A stretch of DNA of 30,630 nt from positions 1 through 30,630 of the forward strand of contig JAHZHX010000020.1 in assembly GCA_019420065.1 (NCBI GenBank), written 5' to 3'. The DNA is from Clostridiales bacterium. GTDB lineage: Bacteria; Bacillota; Clostridia; Christensenellales; Aristaeellaceae. Positions 9,085 through 15,681 of the stretch are shown here, one piece after another. The position numbers were made by a program, and so were the translations under genes. Under the pieces are notes generated by a model. It saw only the letters and a list, made by a program, of their open reading frames with translations, made no database searches and was not told the origin of the DNA. Every line of letters starts with the position of its first letter. The stretch's first letter is position 1.

Positions 9085-9727
9085 GATTTTGCCGTCGATT
9101 CTGGCCTGCGATATGCTGAATATGGGCGCGGATGTGGAGCGCATGCTGGCAAGCGGCGTGGATGCGCTGCATGTGGATATCATGGACGGGCATTTTGTCC
9201 CCAATCTGTCTTTTGGCCCGGCTGTGGTGCAGGCGCTTAAAGCGCGCTTCCCGGCCGTTCATCAGGACGTGCATCTGATGCTGTCGCAGCCCGAGCGGTA
9301 TCTCAAGGTATTTGCCGCCGCGGGCGCGGGGGCGATCACCGTGCATGCCGAGGCGGAGGGCGATATGGCGGCTATGCTGCAAAAGATCCGGGCGCTGGGC
9401 TGCAAGGCGGGGCTTTCGGTCAAGCCTGGCACGGCGGCGGAAACGATTCTGCCGCTGCTGCCGCTGTGCGATTTGGTGCTGGTGATGACGGTGGAACCGG
9501 GGTTTGGCGGACAGAAATTCATGGCGGATATGATGCCCAAAATCAGAACACTGCGGGACGCGGGATATTGCGGGCAGATCATGGTGGATGGCGGCGTGAA
9601 TGAACAAACGGCGCGCATCGCGGTAGAGGCTGGGGCAGACGCGCTGGTCATGGGTACGGCGCTTTTGCGCGCCGGAGCGCCTGCGCAGCTGGTAAAAACA
9701 TGCCATGCGCTGGAGGCGAGGCAGTGA
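9077..9727 (+). CDS. rpe: Ribulose-phosphate 3-epimerase
   Basis: Interconverts ribulose 5-phosphate and xylulose 5-phosphate in the pentose phosphate pathway. The 216-residue TIM barrel is of normal length. Visible motifs are the N-terminal ILPSILACD, HVDIMDGHFVPN with metal and catalytic residues (first Asp near 36), the VHLM strand, VMTVEPGFGGQ, MVDGGVN with the second catalytic Asp, and the phosphate-binding GADALVMGTAL. The ATG at 9077 has GGAGGGAA upstream and overlaps the rsgA stop by eight bases. The stop overlaps the rsmA GTG start (GTGA). The rsgA-rpe order is common in Bacillota. Confidence 0.96.
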   Translation: MIEILPSILACDMLNMGADVERMLASGVDALHVDIMDGHFVPNLSFGPAVVQALKARFPAVHQDVHLMLSQPERYLKVFAAAGAGAITVHAEAEGDMAAMLQKIRALGCKAGLSVKPGTAAETILPLLPLCDLVLVMTVEPGFGGQKFMADMMPKIRTLRDAGYCGQIMVDGGVNEQTARIAVEAGADALVMGTALLRAGAPAQLVKTCHALEARQ

Positions 9728-10557
9728 AGCGATCCTTTGAAAAGCAAAAAAATCCCGGTCGCCCGGGCGAGTTTCATCATAAGCACAGTCTGGGGCAGAA
9801 TTTTTTGACTGATGAGGCGCTGCTTGACAGTCTGGTACAGGAAGCGGGCGTAGGCGCAGCGGATGACGTGCTGGAAATCGGTCCCGGTGCGGGGGATCTG
9901 ACCCGCCGCCTGACGGCGCGCTGCAGGAGCGTGACGGCGGTGGAAATTGATCAAGCGCTGCTGCCGATCCTGCGTGTGGCGCTGGAAAAGGCGGAGAATT
10001 TTACCCTGGTTCAGGGGGACATCCTCCGGGTCAACCTGCATGAGATCATGGCCGGGAAACAGCATTATCATGTGGTGGCCAATATTCCCTATTATTTGAC
10101 GACTGATTTGATGAATCTATTGCTCAGCGGCAATTATCCGCTGCGCTCCATTAACGTGATGGTGCAGAAGGAGGCGGCGCAGCGTATCCTGGCCCAGCCG
10201 TCAACGCCGGAATACGGCCCTCTGGCTGTGCGGGCGCAGTATTATACGCAGCCGCGTTTGGCGCGGATTGTAGAGGCGGCTTGCTTTACGCCGCCGCCCA
10301 AGGTGGATTCCGCCTTTGTATGCATGCCCTGGCGGGACGCGCCCGCCGTGGCGGTGCGCGATGAAAAGCGCTATTTCCGTATTGTCAGCGCTGCTTTTGC
10401 CCTGCGCCGCAAAACGCTGTGCAATAACCTGATTTCGGCGTTCCATTTGACCAGAGAGGAGGCAAACGCCTGGATTGCGCGCGCGGGGCTTCCTGAAGAC
10501 ATACGCGGCGAGGCGCTGAGCCTGCGGCAGTTTGCCGACTTGGCAAACGCGGAATAG
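9724..10557 (+). CDS. rsmA: 16S rRNA (adenine(1518)-N6/adenine(1519)-N6)-dimethyltransferase RsmA/KsgA
   Basis: Dimethylates the two adjacent adenines in helix 45 of 16S rRNA. It has 277 residues. Visible are HSLGQNFL (about 21-28), the SAM-binding EIGPGAGDLT (51-60), VEID at the end of strand 2, and motif IV NIPYY (120-124). The GTG start at 9724 was chosen because GGAGG lies 7 bases upstream and it makes a GTGA overlap with rpe; an ATG 24 bases earlier lies deeper in rpe without a better site. In Bacillus rsmA usually follows rnmV, so placement after rpe is a local arrangement. It is the last gene of the operon and is followed by a terminator. Confidence 0.95.
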   Translation: MKRSFEKQKNPGRPGEFHHKHSLGQNFLTDEALLDSLVQEAGVGAADDVLEIGPGAGDLTRRLTARCRSVTAVEIDQALLPILRVALEKAENFTLVQGDILRVNLHEIMAGKQHYHVVANIPYYLTTDLMNLLLSGNYPLRSINVMVQKEAAQRILAQPSTPEYGPLAVRAQYYTQPRLARIVEAACFTPPPKVDSAFVCMPWRDAPAVAVRDEKRYFRIVSAAFALRRKTLCNNLISAFHLTREEANAWIARAGLPEDIRGEALSLRQFADLANAE

Positions 10558-10588
10558 CCACAGCCGAAAAAATAGGGATGATACTTTT

Positions 10589-10634
10589 AAAAAACGCCTG
10601 AGTGCAGTTCAAAAACTGCATCCAGGCGCTTTTT
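10589..10634 (+). terminator. Intrinsic terminator ending the priA-rsmA operon, probably bidirectional
   Basis: A-rich flank at 10589-10594, long interrupted stem 10595-10628 (CGCCTG pairs with CAGGCG, inner TGCAGTT pairs with AACTGCA), then a T-run at 10630-10634. The A-run on the left makes it a terminator on the - strand too, so it can stop transcription arriving from the convergent acetyltransferase gene. Confidence 0.9.
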
Positions 10635-10640
10635 CTATGA

Positions 10641-11081
10641 TTACAGCATGATCTGATAAATCATGATTTCCCGTTCGCCGCGTTTGTACATGTCGTTGTC
10701 TTCGGGAATGGGCTTGACGCCGAGCAGCTGTCCGCCCGCATATTCACAGGTTTTGCTGGAGGGCAGGTTGTCCGGCTGACAGGTAATGTACACATGCCGC
10801 ATGCCGTGGGCTTTGGCCAATTCAAAGAGCAGGCGGCAGGCCTTGCCGGCATAGTGATGGCCGCGATAAGACTCGAAGATTTCGTAGCCGATATTGCCGC
10901 CATAATAGGTATTGCTGTTGTGACCGACGCGCAGGTCGCATTTGCCCATGGGCGTGCCGTCCGGCGCGCAGATGATAAAGTGGTAAGCGGGCACCCAGTT
11001 CAGCACGTCGTTGCCCTCCACCGTATGGTCCAGGCGCAGTACGATTTCGTCGCTGCGCAAAAAGCCGGTATCCAAGAACAT
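10641..11081 (-). CDS. GNAT-family N-acetyltransferase
   Basis: A 146-residue protein with the GNAT layout: an N-terminal beta hairpin region (WVPAYHFII), a central strand ending in IGYEIF, the acetyl-CoA pyrophosphate loop as RGHHYA (73-78, form R/QxxxxA) with the following helix ACRLLFELA, then the NLPSSKTCEYAG segment that in GNATs holds the Asn and Ser motif near the end. It probably acetylates an amine on a small molecule or a protein; the substrate cannot be told. A GGAGGA site lies about 7 bases before the ATG. That site sits directly behind the terminator of the upstream coiled-coil gene, so the promoter, if separate, is not obvious. Confidence 0.85.
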   Translation of the reverse strand: MFLDTGFLRSDEIVLRLDHTVEGNDVLNWVPAYHFIICAPDGTPMGKCDLRVGHNSNTYYGGNIGYEIFESYRGHHYAGKACRLLFELAKAHGMRHVYITCQPDNLPSSKTCEYAGGQLLGVKPIPEDNDMYKRGEREIMIYQIML

Positions 11082-11092
11082 GTTGCATCCTC

Positions 11093-11128
11093 CAAAAAGA
11101 AAGCAGCGGCAATGACTACCGCTGCTTT
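11093..11128 (-). terminator. Intrinsic terminator of the coiled-coil protein gene
   Basis: On the - strand a perfect 10-bp stem (AAAGCAGCGG at 11119-11128 reading leftwards, paired with 11100-11109) with a 9-base loop is followed by the U-tract TCTTTTTGG. The end of the U-tract merges with the GGAGGA ribosome binding site of the next gene. Confidence 0.85.
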
Positions 11129-11144
11129 AAAAATAAGGGTGGAT

Positions 11145-11918
11145 TTACTCTGCGGGAACAAAGAAATCCTTGACGGATTGCAGCGTATCGCCCAGGAAGG
11201 TCTCCAGAGAAGAGATAAAGGAGGATACGGCGGGGTTGGTTTTGAGCTCATCCAGCTTTTTGAAGAAATCTGCGGCCAGTTCCTGCGCTTCGGCCAACTT
11301 CTGCTCGGCCGCTTCTTTCAGGGCGCTCAGGTTGATGATTTCTTTCGCCTTGGCAGCCTGGTCAGCCGTCAGAGCATCGATCTGCGCATCCTTTTCGGCC
11401 GCGGCGGCGGACAGCGCTTCCAACTGCTGGTTCAGCTCGTCAATGGTCGCCTCATACTGCTTGCCCATCTCGTCGATGGCGGCTTCATACTGGGTGTTCA
11501 GCTCGTTCACGGTCGTTTCATACTGGTTATTCAGTTCGGCAACGTCTGCTTCATACTGAGCGTTCAGCTCCTCGAACTGCGCAGTCAGCGCGGCAACGGT
11601 TTCCTCATGCTGGTTATTCAGCTCGGCAATGGATTGCTCGTACTGGGTATTCAGCTCGTCAATGGCTGCTTCGGACTGAGCGCTTAGCTCCTCAATCTGC
11701 GCATCCTTTTCGGCGCCGACAGCAACCAGCGCTTCAATCTGCGCGTCCTTTTCGGCGTTGGCCGCGGTCAATTCGGCAATTTCATTGTCCTTGTCACGGA
11801 TAACAGCGTTGGCCGCGTCCAGATCACGGTTCAGGTTGGCGCAGCGCACGGTCATAACGCCGGCCAGCACAACGGCAACAAGCACAACGGCGCAAAGGAT
11901 AACAACTTGCTTTTTCAT
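11145..11918 (-). CDS. Membrane-anchored coiled-coil protein with 11-residue repeats
   Basis: A 257-residue protein of unknown function. An N-terminal hydrophobic segment (about 4-22) after two lysines acts as a signal anchor or signal peptide; the rest would be outside the cell. Two 14-residue units starting AEKDAQIE (about 55-82) are followed by eight units beginning mostly ELNxQYE (88-171); seven are 11 residues long and one is cut to 7. This is a hendecad coiled coil. A third AEKDAQI unit, an Ala/Lys/Glu-rich helix and a less repetitive C-terminal end (about 228-257, Phe-rich) follow. The ATG at 11918 has TGGAGGT upstream; a longer frame without a ribosome binding site was not used. It could be a cell-surface spacer or scaffold. 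The product is acidic. No enzyme motif is visible. Confidence 0.8.
   Translation of the reverse strand: MKKQVVILCAVVLVAVVLAGVMTVRCANLNRDLDAANAVIRDKDNEIAELTAANAEKDAQIEALVAVGAEKDAQIEELSAQSEAAIDELNTQYEQSIAELNNQHEETVAALTAQFEELNAQYEADVAELNNQYETTVNELNTQYEAAIDEMGKQYEATIDELNQQLEALSAAAAEKDAQIDALTADQAAKAKEIINLSALKEAAEQKLAEAQELAADFFKKLDELKTNPAVSSFISSLETFLGDTLQSVKDFFVPAE
11406..11657 (-). repeat. Tandem degenerate coding repeat (33-bp units) for the hendecad coiled coil
   Basis: Eight consecutive units encode residues 88-171. Seven are 33 bp and one is 21 bp. At DNA level the units share a core corresponding to GAGCTGAACNNCCAGTAT but differ in third positions, so they are old or diversified rather than freshly duplicated. 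Confidence 0.8.
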
Positions 11919-12017
11919 GGAAATAGAACCTCCATTTTTAATGTGTTTGATAAGCTTTTGTGAAAAAGCGATATCACGGGGGGAACGGGGTATACTACGG
12001 GGAAAGGGGGTGAGGGT

Positions 12018-12158
12018 ATGACGCCGAAACGCAAAAAACATGCCGCGCCGGAAACGCTGGCCGACCAGAGCAGGGAAAGCAATTCGGACGTTCTGGGCAG
12101 CTACACGGGCACGCCCAAGGATGGCGGGGAGCCGGTGCAGGACGCGGACGACCTGTAA
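12018..12158 (+). CDS. Small conserved-looking 46-residue protein
   Basis: A short frame with an excellent ribosome binding site (AAAGGGGGTGAGGG just before ATG). The product starts with a basic MTPKRKKH segment and ends in an acidic part, with a core LGSYTGTPKDG and an end VQDADDL. From memory, many Clostridia encode tiny proteins ending in a similar SYTG...PxQDADDL pattern that are annotated only as hypothetical. There is no signal peptide or membrane segment. It lies alone on the + strand between two - strand genes. A TATACT box at 11991-11996 is close upstream but no good -35 element is seen at the right distance. Function unknown. Confidence 0.7.
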   Translation: MTPKRKKHAAPETLADQSRESNSDVLGSYTGTPKDGGEPVQDADDL

Positions 12159-12160
12159 AG

Positions 12161-12514
12161 CTATTTTTGCAGATCGAGCAGCTTTTGCCAGCCGGCAGGA
12201 TCTTCGCCAATGACGACGCGCTGACCGTCGCGCACGATAGGCATGCGCAGAAACTCGGGCTTTTCCAGCAGGTAATCAAGCACCGTTTCCGCATCGTTTG
12301 TGTGCGCGACGGGATGCGACAGGGCGGCAACGCTTTCACGGTCTACCAGGGCGCAGGCGCCGCCGGCGGCACGGGCAAAAAGCTCCAGCTCGCGCCGGCC
12401 CAGCCTGTGCTTTTTCAGATCAACCGTTTGCAGCATAACGCGGCGCTCTTTGAAAAAACGCTCCGCCTTCTGCACGGCAAAGTTTTTTTTAAAAACATAT
12501 AGCTGCACACTCAT
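12161..12514 (-). CDS. ArsC/Spx-family thioredoxin-fold protein lacking the active cysteine
   Basis: A 117-residue protein with the ArsC/Spx/YffB shape: N-terminal strand QLYVFKKN, helix with VQKAERFF, a Gly/Ala-rich middle, and the C-terminal RMPIVRDGQRVVIG element that matches the RPxxxDG region of the family. In active members a Cys follows the Lys-Asn of strand 1 (KNCxTVKKA type). Here the aligned residue is Phe12, and the only cysteine is in the middle (ALV-preceding GGAC). Arsenate reduction or Spx-type redox sensing by an N-terminal CxxC is therefore unlikely. The start overlaps the rsfS stop (ATGA on the - strand), so it is co-translated with a ribosome silencing factor. The role is unknown; a structural or RNA polymerase-binding role is only a guess. 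Confidence 0.75.
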   Translation of the reverse strand: MSVQLYVFKKNFAVQKAERFFKERRVMLQTVDLKKHRLGRRELELFARAAGGACALVDRESVAALSHPVAHTNDAETVLDYLLEKPEFLRMPIVRDGQRVVIGEDPAGWQKLLDLQK

Positions 12515-12894
12515 ACGCCAAACGGCTTTTCCTCAGCCGACTCTTTGACAAAGGGCAGCTCCACGCGGTTGGAGCCCTCGTCCCACAGCCGTTCCAGCCG
12601 GTAATACTGCCGGTCGTCCGGGTGGAAAATATGCACCAGCAGATGGCCGTAGTCCAAAATTGCCCAGCGGCCTTCGTTCTGCCCCTCTTTTTTGCGGATA
12701 AAGACGCCTTCCTCCGCCAGCTTTTCCTCTACTTCGTCACAAAGGGAATGTACCTGCTGCGCATTGCGGCCGGTGCAGATGACCATATAATCGGTAATCA
12801 CGGTCATATGCCTAACGTCCAGCACAACAAGATCCAACGCTTTTTTGTCGTAGAGGATTTCTGCGGCGCGCAGCGCCAGGGTGCGTTCGTCCAT
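12511..12894 (-). CDS. rsfS: Ribosomal silencing factor RsfS
   Basis: A 127-residue cytosolic protein that binds ribosomal protein uL14 and blocks subunit joining under starvation or during 50S maturation. Family features are visible: the N-terminal LALRAAEIL helix, the LDVRHMTVITDYMVICTG strand region near 25-42 with Asp/Tyr, RNAQQVHSL, and the GRWAILDYGHLLVHIFHPDDRQYY block typical of RsfS/Iojap. An AGGAGGA site precedes the ATG. It sits 20 bases after the NadD-YqeK gene, the same order as nadD-yqeK-rsfS (yqeL) in Bacillus subtilis. It overlaps the following cysteine-less ArsC-like gene by four bases. Confidence 0.95.
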   Translation of the reverse strand: MDERTLALRAAEILYDKKALDLVVLDVRHMTVITDYMVICTGRNAQQVHSLCDEVEEKLAEEGVFIRKKEGQNEGRWAILDYGHLLVHIFHPDDRQYYRLERLWDEGSNRVELPFVKESAEEKPFGV

Positions 12895-12914
12895 GCCTGT
12901 TTCCTCCTGAATTG

Positions 12915-14033
12915 TTATTTGGCCAGCTCGCGCATGGCCGCTTCCGTTTGGGCGCAGAAATGCAGCCCGCGGGATAAAACATAGGCGCGCGTGCGCTGCA
13001 TGCTCAGCAGCACGGCGGCGGGTAAACTTGTCTGCGCCAGGGCGCGAATCTCTTCCAGCCCGGGAAAGGGGCGGCGCCCCGGTTCAATCACATCCGCCAG
13101 GTAAATGACCATATCAAGCGCCGTCATGCCTGCTTTCCCGGTCGTATGGCAGGCGATGGCGCTCAGAATGCCGGGATGGGTGATTCCCAGCTCATGCTCC
13201 GCAATCGCGGCGGCGGCAGGGCCATGCAGAAGATTGGCGTCGCGAAGCACTTCCTCGGAAAGATGCAGACCGTAGCGCTGGCACAGCGCCTGCATTTCTT
13301 CAAGCGGAAGCGCCTTGGCCAAATCGTGCAGCATGGCGGCAACGGAGGCAGCCTGCATACCGGCGCCATAGCGCGCCGCCAACTGAATGGCAGTGTCCCG
13401 CACGCCCAGCGTATGGCAAAGACGCGCGTCTCCCATGCCGTAGCGCCGCAGCGCCGGAACAAAATCGGGCTGATACAGACCATGGGCGGCGATATAGCGG
13501 GCAACAGCATGCGGCAGGAGGGCTGGCGCGTCGTCCATCTGCCGCAAAAGGGCGATGGCCTGGCCGCTGGAAGCCTGCCGCGCGGCCAGAGGCAGCACGC
13601 GCAGGCGCGCTCCGGGAACCGCCAGGTGCGCGTCAAAGCCAGGACGCGGGCAAACCAAAAAGTCGCAAAGCGAAAACAGCTCTTTTGACCTATGCCACTG
13701 CGCCAGCGAGGGGAGTTTGTCTGCCCCCAGAATCCAGGAAAAAGCGCAGCCGGGATATTGCCGCTGCAGCAGACGCACGGTATCGACGGCATAGCTTGTT
13801 CCTTCACGGGCCTCGATGGCGCTGACAGCCAAACGGAGATCCTCCCCCGCGGCCAGACGGCACATGGCAATACGGTCGTCAAAGGAGGAGGAAGCGGCAG
13901 GCCGGTGGGCGGGCGTTTTGCAGGGCACAAGCAGCACCTGGGAGACGCCTGCCTCCAGCGCGGCGCGGGCAATAGCAATATGGCCCGTGTGGATGGGATC
14001 CATCATTCCGCCCAAAATACCGATTCTGCGCAT
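12915..14033 (-). CDS. nadD: Fusion of nicotinate-nucleotide adenylyltransferase (NadD) and HD-domain hydrolase (YqeK)
   Basis: A 372-residue two-domain protein. Residues 1 to about 190 are NadD, which makes deamido-NAD from nicotinate mononucleotide and ATP: IGILGGMMDPIHTGH (4-18) is the nucleotidyltransferase GGxxxPxHxGH motif, ILGADKLPSL is the substrate-binding segment, and SSGQAI (155-160) stands for the ISSTxIR motif. Residues about 198-372 are a YqeK HD domain, with His207, HD at 236-237, His270, His296 and Asp314 as likely metal ligands. YqeK proteins hydrolyse diadenosine tetraphosphate symmetrically. In B. subtilis these are two adjacent genes. The ATG at 14033 was chosen for its GGAGGAAA site; upstream codons in frame fall inside the promoter. 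Confidence 0.92.
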   Translation of the reverse strand: MRRIGILGGMMDPIHTGHIAIARAALEAGVSQVLLVPCKTPAHRPAASSSFDDRIAMCRLAAGEDLRLAVSAIEAREGTSYAVDTVRLLQRQYPGCAFSWILGADKLPSLAQWHRSKELFSLCDFLVCPRPGFDAHLAVPGARLRVLPLAARQASSGQAIALLRQMDDAPALLPHAVARYIAAHGLYQPDFVPALRRYGMGDARLCHTLGVRDTAIQLAARYGAGMQAASVAAMLHDLAKALPLEEMQALCQRYGLHLSEEVLRDANLLHGPAAAAIAEHELGITHPGILSAIACHTTGKAGMTALDMVIYLADVIEPGRRPFPGLEEIRALAQTSLPAAVLLSMQRTRAYVLSRGLHFCAQTEAAMRELAK

Positions 14034-14063
14034 CGCATTTCCTCCGTGCAAGTTTACGCTTAT

Positions 14064-14092
14064 AGTATACTGCATTTTGGCGCAAATTACAA
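14064..14092 (-). promoter_or_regulatory. Sigma-A type promoter of the nadD/yqeK-rsfS operon
   Basis: On the - strand: -35 TTGTAA (14087-14092), 17-base spacer, -10 TATACT (14064-14069). It lies about 30 bases before the nadD/yqeK ATG and points away from the divergent membrane protein gene. Confidence 0.75.
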
Positions 14093-14114
14093 ATAGAAAG
14101 CGAGGAAAGAAAAA

Positions 14115-14957
14115 TTGCAGGAGTATTTGCAAAAAACGCCGTTGGGCACGGTAATGGATGAAATCGGCACGACGGCGGCGCTGCTGGCCCTGAGCCTGCT
14201 TTTTTATGTGCTTTTGTGGGGCCTTAACGCGGCGTCGATATCCGCCGGGCTGGCAACCTTTACGCTATGGATGATTTTGCGGGCGCGCACGCGCAAAACC
14301 CGTCTGCACCGCCGGGAAACGCAGCTGCGGCAGCGCATTGGCGGAGAGCTGAAGATGGAGGAATGGACGGTGCGGCCGCCGCGCCGGGCGCATTTTGAAA
14401 CGGCGCTGCTGCTTTCACAGGCCTCGCCTCTTGTGCTGGAGCGCACGCTGGAGGAGGGCGTGGTATGCACGCTGGGAAAGGGCGGCGAGCGGCTGCTGGT
14501 GGCCTGCGCGCAGCTGCACCGGGAGGAAAAGCTCACGCCGCGCGACGTGGCCGCCTTCCAGCGCCGGTGCGTGGAGGCCGGGGCTGCGCGCGGCGTTATC
14601 TGCGGCGCCGGCGGCGTACAGCGGGCAGCGGAGGAGCAGGCGCGGCTCTTCCCGCAGGTCGCATTTATTGGTCGGGAAAAAATGATTGCTTTGGCTGGGG
14701 CGGCCAATCCGGCGGGAGATCGGCAGTTGGTTGCGCTGGGGCGCAGAAAGCGCGACGGACATAATGGAAAGACATGGAAAAGCATGGCGCTTTCTCCGCA
14801 AAGAACGCAGAAATACCTGCTTTATGGCCTGCTGCTGCTGATTTTGTACATTATTACGGGGCGCAGCTATTATCCGCTGCCGGGTATCCTTTGCCTGCTG
14901 CTGATGGCCTGCTGCCGGGTGCGGGCGCAGCGCTGCCGCGAGCGGCTGCTTGAATGA
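14115..14957 (+). CDS. Membrane protein with a cytosolic domain resembling degenerate Mrr-like nuclease folds
   Basis: A 280-residue protein not recognised with certainty. Two hydrophobic segments near the N-terminus (about 19-37 and 40-56) are followed by a basic Arg/Lys/His stretch, a soluble domain (about 90-195), a basic linker and two more hydrophobic segments (about 234-249 and 252-266). The middle has the rhythm of Mrr/restriction-endonuclease-like domains: a core strand LLVACAQL, a helix, GAARGVICGAGGV, AAEEQARLFP, then VAFIGREKMIALAG. The catalytic D/E-x-K pattern is not evident, so if related it is probably inactive. The start is TTG with GAGGAAAG upstream; ATG at 14154 is an alternative. 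It is divergent from the nadD operon. The structural resemblance is inference. Confidence 0.65.
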   Translation: MQEYLQKTPLGTVMDEIGTTAALLALSLLFYVLLWGLNAASISAGLATFTLWMILRARTRKTRLHRRETQLRQRIGGELKMEEWTVRPPRRAHFETALLLSQASPLVLERTLEEGVVCTLGKGGERLLVACAQLHREEKLTPRDVAAFQRRCVEAGAARGVICGAGGVQRAAEEQARLFPQVAFIGREKMIALAGAANPAGDRQLVALGRRKRDGHNGKTWKSMALSPQRTQKYLLYGLLLLILYIITGRSYYPLPGILCLLLMACCRVRAQRCRERLLE

Positions 14958-14999
14958 ATGAAGATGAATTGAGCGAAAAAAATATATTTATTTGACCTA

Positions 15000-15028
15000 T
15001 TGATTTCATATAAAGGATATGCTATAAT
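15000..15028 (+). promoter_or_regulatory. Sigma-A type promoter of the FMN-binding-like gene
   Basis: -35 TTGATT (15000-15005), 17-base spacer, -10 TATAAT (15023-15028), about 58 bases before the ATG. The surrounding 14975-15030 stretch is strongly AT-rich compared with the window. Confidence 0.8.
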
Positions 15029-15085
15029 CCAGTGGCTTTCCGAAAAGCATATTTTCAGAGAAATAACAAACGGAGGAATCCTGTT

Positions 15086-15598
15086 ATGAAAAAGATCGTT
15101 TCGCTCCTGCTCGTTGCTCTGATGCTGCTGTGCTCCGTGACCGCCCTGGCGGATGAACCCATCAAGCTGGGCCAGGTGGACTTTGCCGCTCATGGCACCA
15201 AGTGCTTTGCCGTGCTGACTGTGGCCGTGCAGGGCGATACCATTGTTGCCGCTTATATTGACGAGTTCCAGTTCATGGCTGCCGGCGACGCTGTGGGCGT
15301 GCCCAACAGCGACCAGGGCTTTGGCGAAGCGTATCCCGAGGGCAAGGTGCTGGCTTCCAAGCGCGTGAACAGCGAACTGTACAGCGCGAACATGGCCAAG
15401 GCCGGTTCTACCGTGGCGCTGGCTGACAACTATGCCGCGATCGAGGCGTTCGTGACCGGCAAGACCATTGCTGAGCTGGAAGCCGCTATCGCCGGCAAGA
15501 CCGCCGAAGAGATGGTGGACGCCGTCTCCGGCGCGACCCTGGTGGATACCTTGGGCTACCTGACCGGTCTGCTGGAAGCGGCCAAGGCTGCCAAGTAA
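15086..15598 (+). CDS. Small secreted FMN-binding-domain-like protein
   Basis: A 170-residue exported protein. The signal peptide MKKIVSLLLV... ends in TALA with cleavage expected after residue 22; there is no lipobox. The mature part looks like an FMN_bind (RnfG/NqrC-type) domain: IVAAYIDEFQF in an early strand pair and DAVSGATLVDT near the end. Ser148-Gly-Ala-Thr151 matches the S/TGAT motif in which Thr is covalently flavinylated by ApbE in this family. If so, the product is an extracytosolic flavoprotein for electron transfer. No ApbE, Rnf or cytochrome gene is next to it. GGAGGAA precedes the ATG, and the gene stands alone between its own promoter and terminator. Its codons favour C-ending forms as in oppA, which hints at high expression. 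Confidence 0.75.
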   Translation: MKKIVSLLLVALMLLCSVTALADEPIKLGQVDFAAHGTKCFAVLTVAVQGDTIVAAYIDEFQFMAAGDAVGVPNSDQGFGEAYPEGKVLASKRVNSELYSANMAKAGSTVALADNYAAIEAFVTGKTIAELEAAIAGKTAEEMVDAVSGATLVDTLGYLTGLLEAAKAAK

Positions 15599-15615
15599 TT
15601 CGCAACATACCTGAA

Positions 15616-15638
15616 GGGCCGGGAAACCGGCTCTTTTT
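15616..15638 (+). terminator. Intrinsic terminator after the FMN-binding-like gene
   Basis: Stem GGGCCGG (15616-15622) and CCGGCTC (15627-15633) with GAAA tetraloop and one G-T pair, followed by TTTTT (15634-15638). Confidence 0.85.
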
Positions 15639-15681
15639 GTATATATGGCAGGTATTCCCATGCCAATATCACCGGGGATGC

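Noticed and set aside
11406..11657. Regular repeats that could suggest a CRISPR-like or satellite array
   Set aside because: Units are 33 bp without spacers, degenerate at third positions and encode an in-frame 11-residue coiled-coil pattern.
11958..11996. Promoter for the 46-residue protein (TTGTGA with TATACT)
   Set aside because: The boxes are 27 bases apart, too far for a sigma-A promoter. The TATACT alone is not enough to call.
14066..14071. + strand TATACT as promoter for the membrane protein gene at 14115
   Set aside because: It is the mirror of the AGTATACT palindrome used by the leftward promoter; no -35 element at 16-18 bases on the + strand.
15639..15670. Small inverted repeat TGGCA...TGCCA before the sigma promoter
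   Set aside because: Only five base pairs with a 10-base loop; likely chance, no supporting context.
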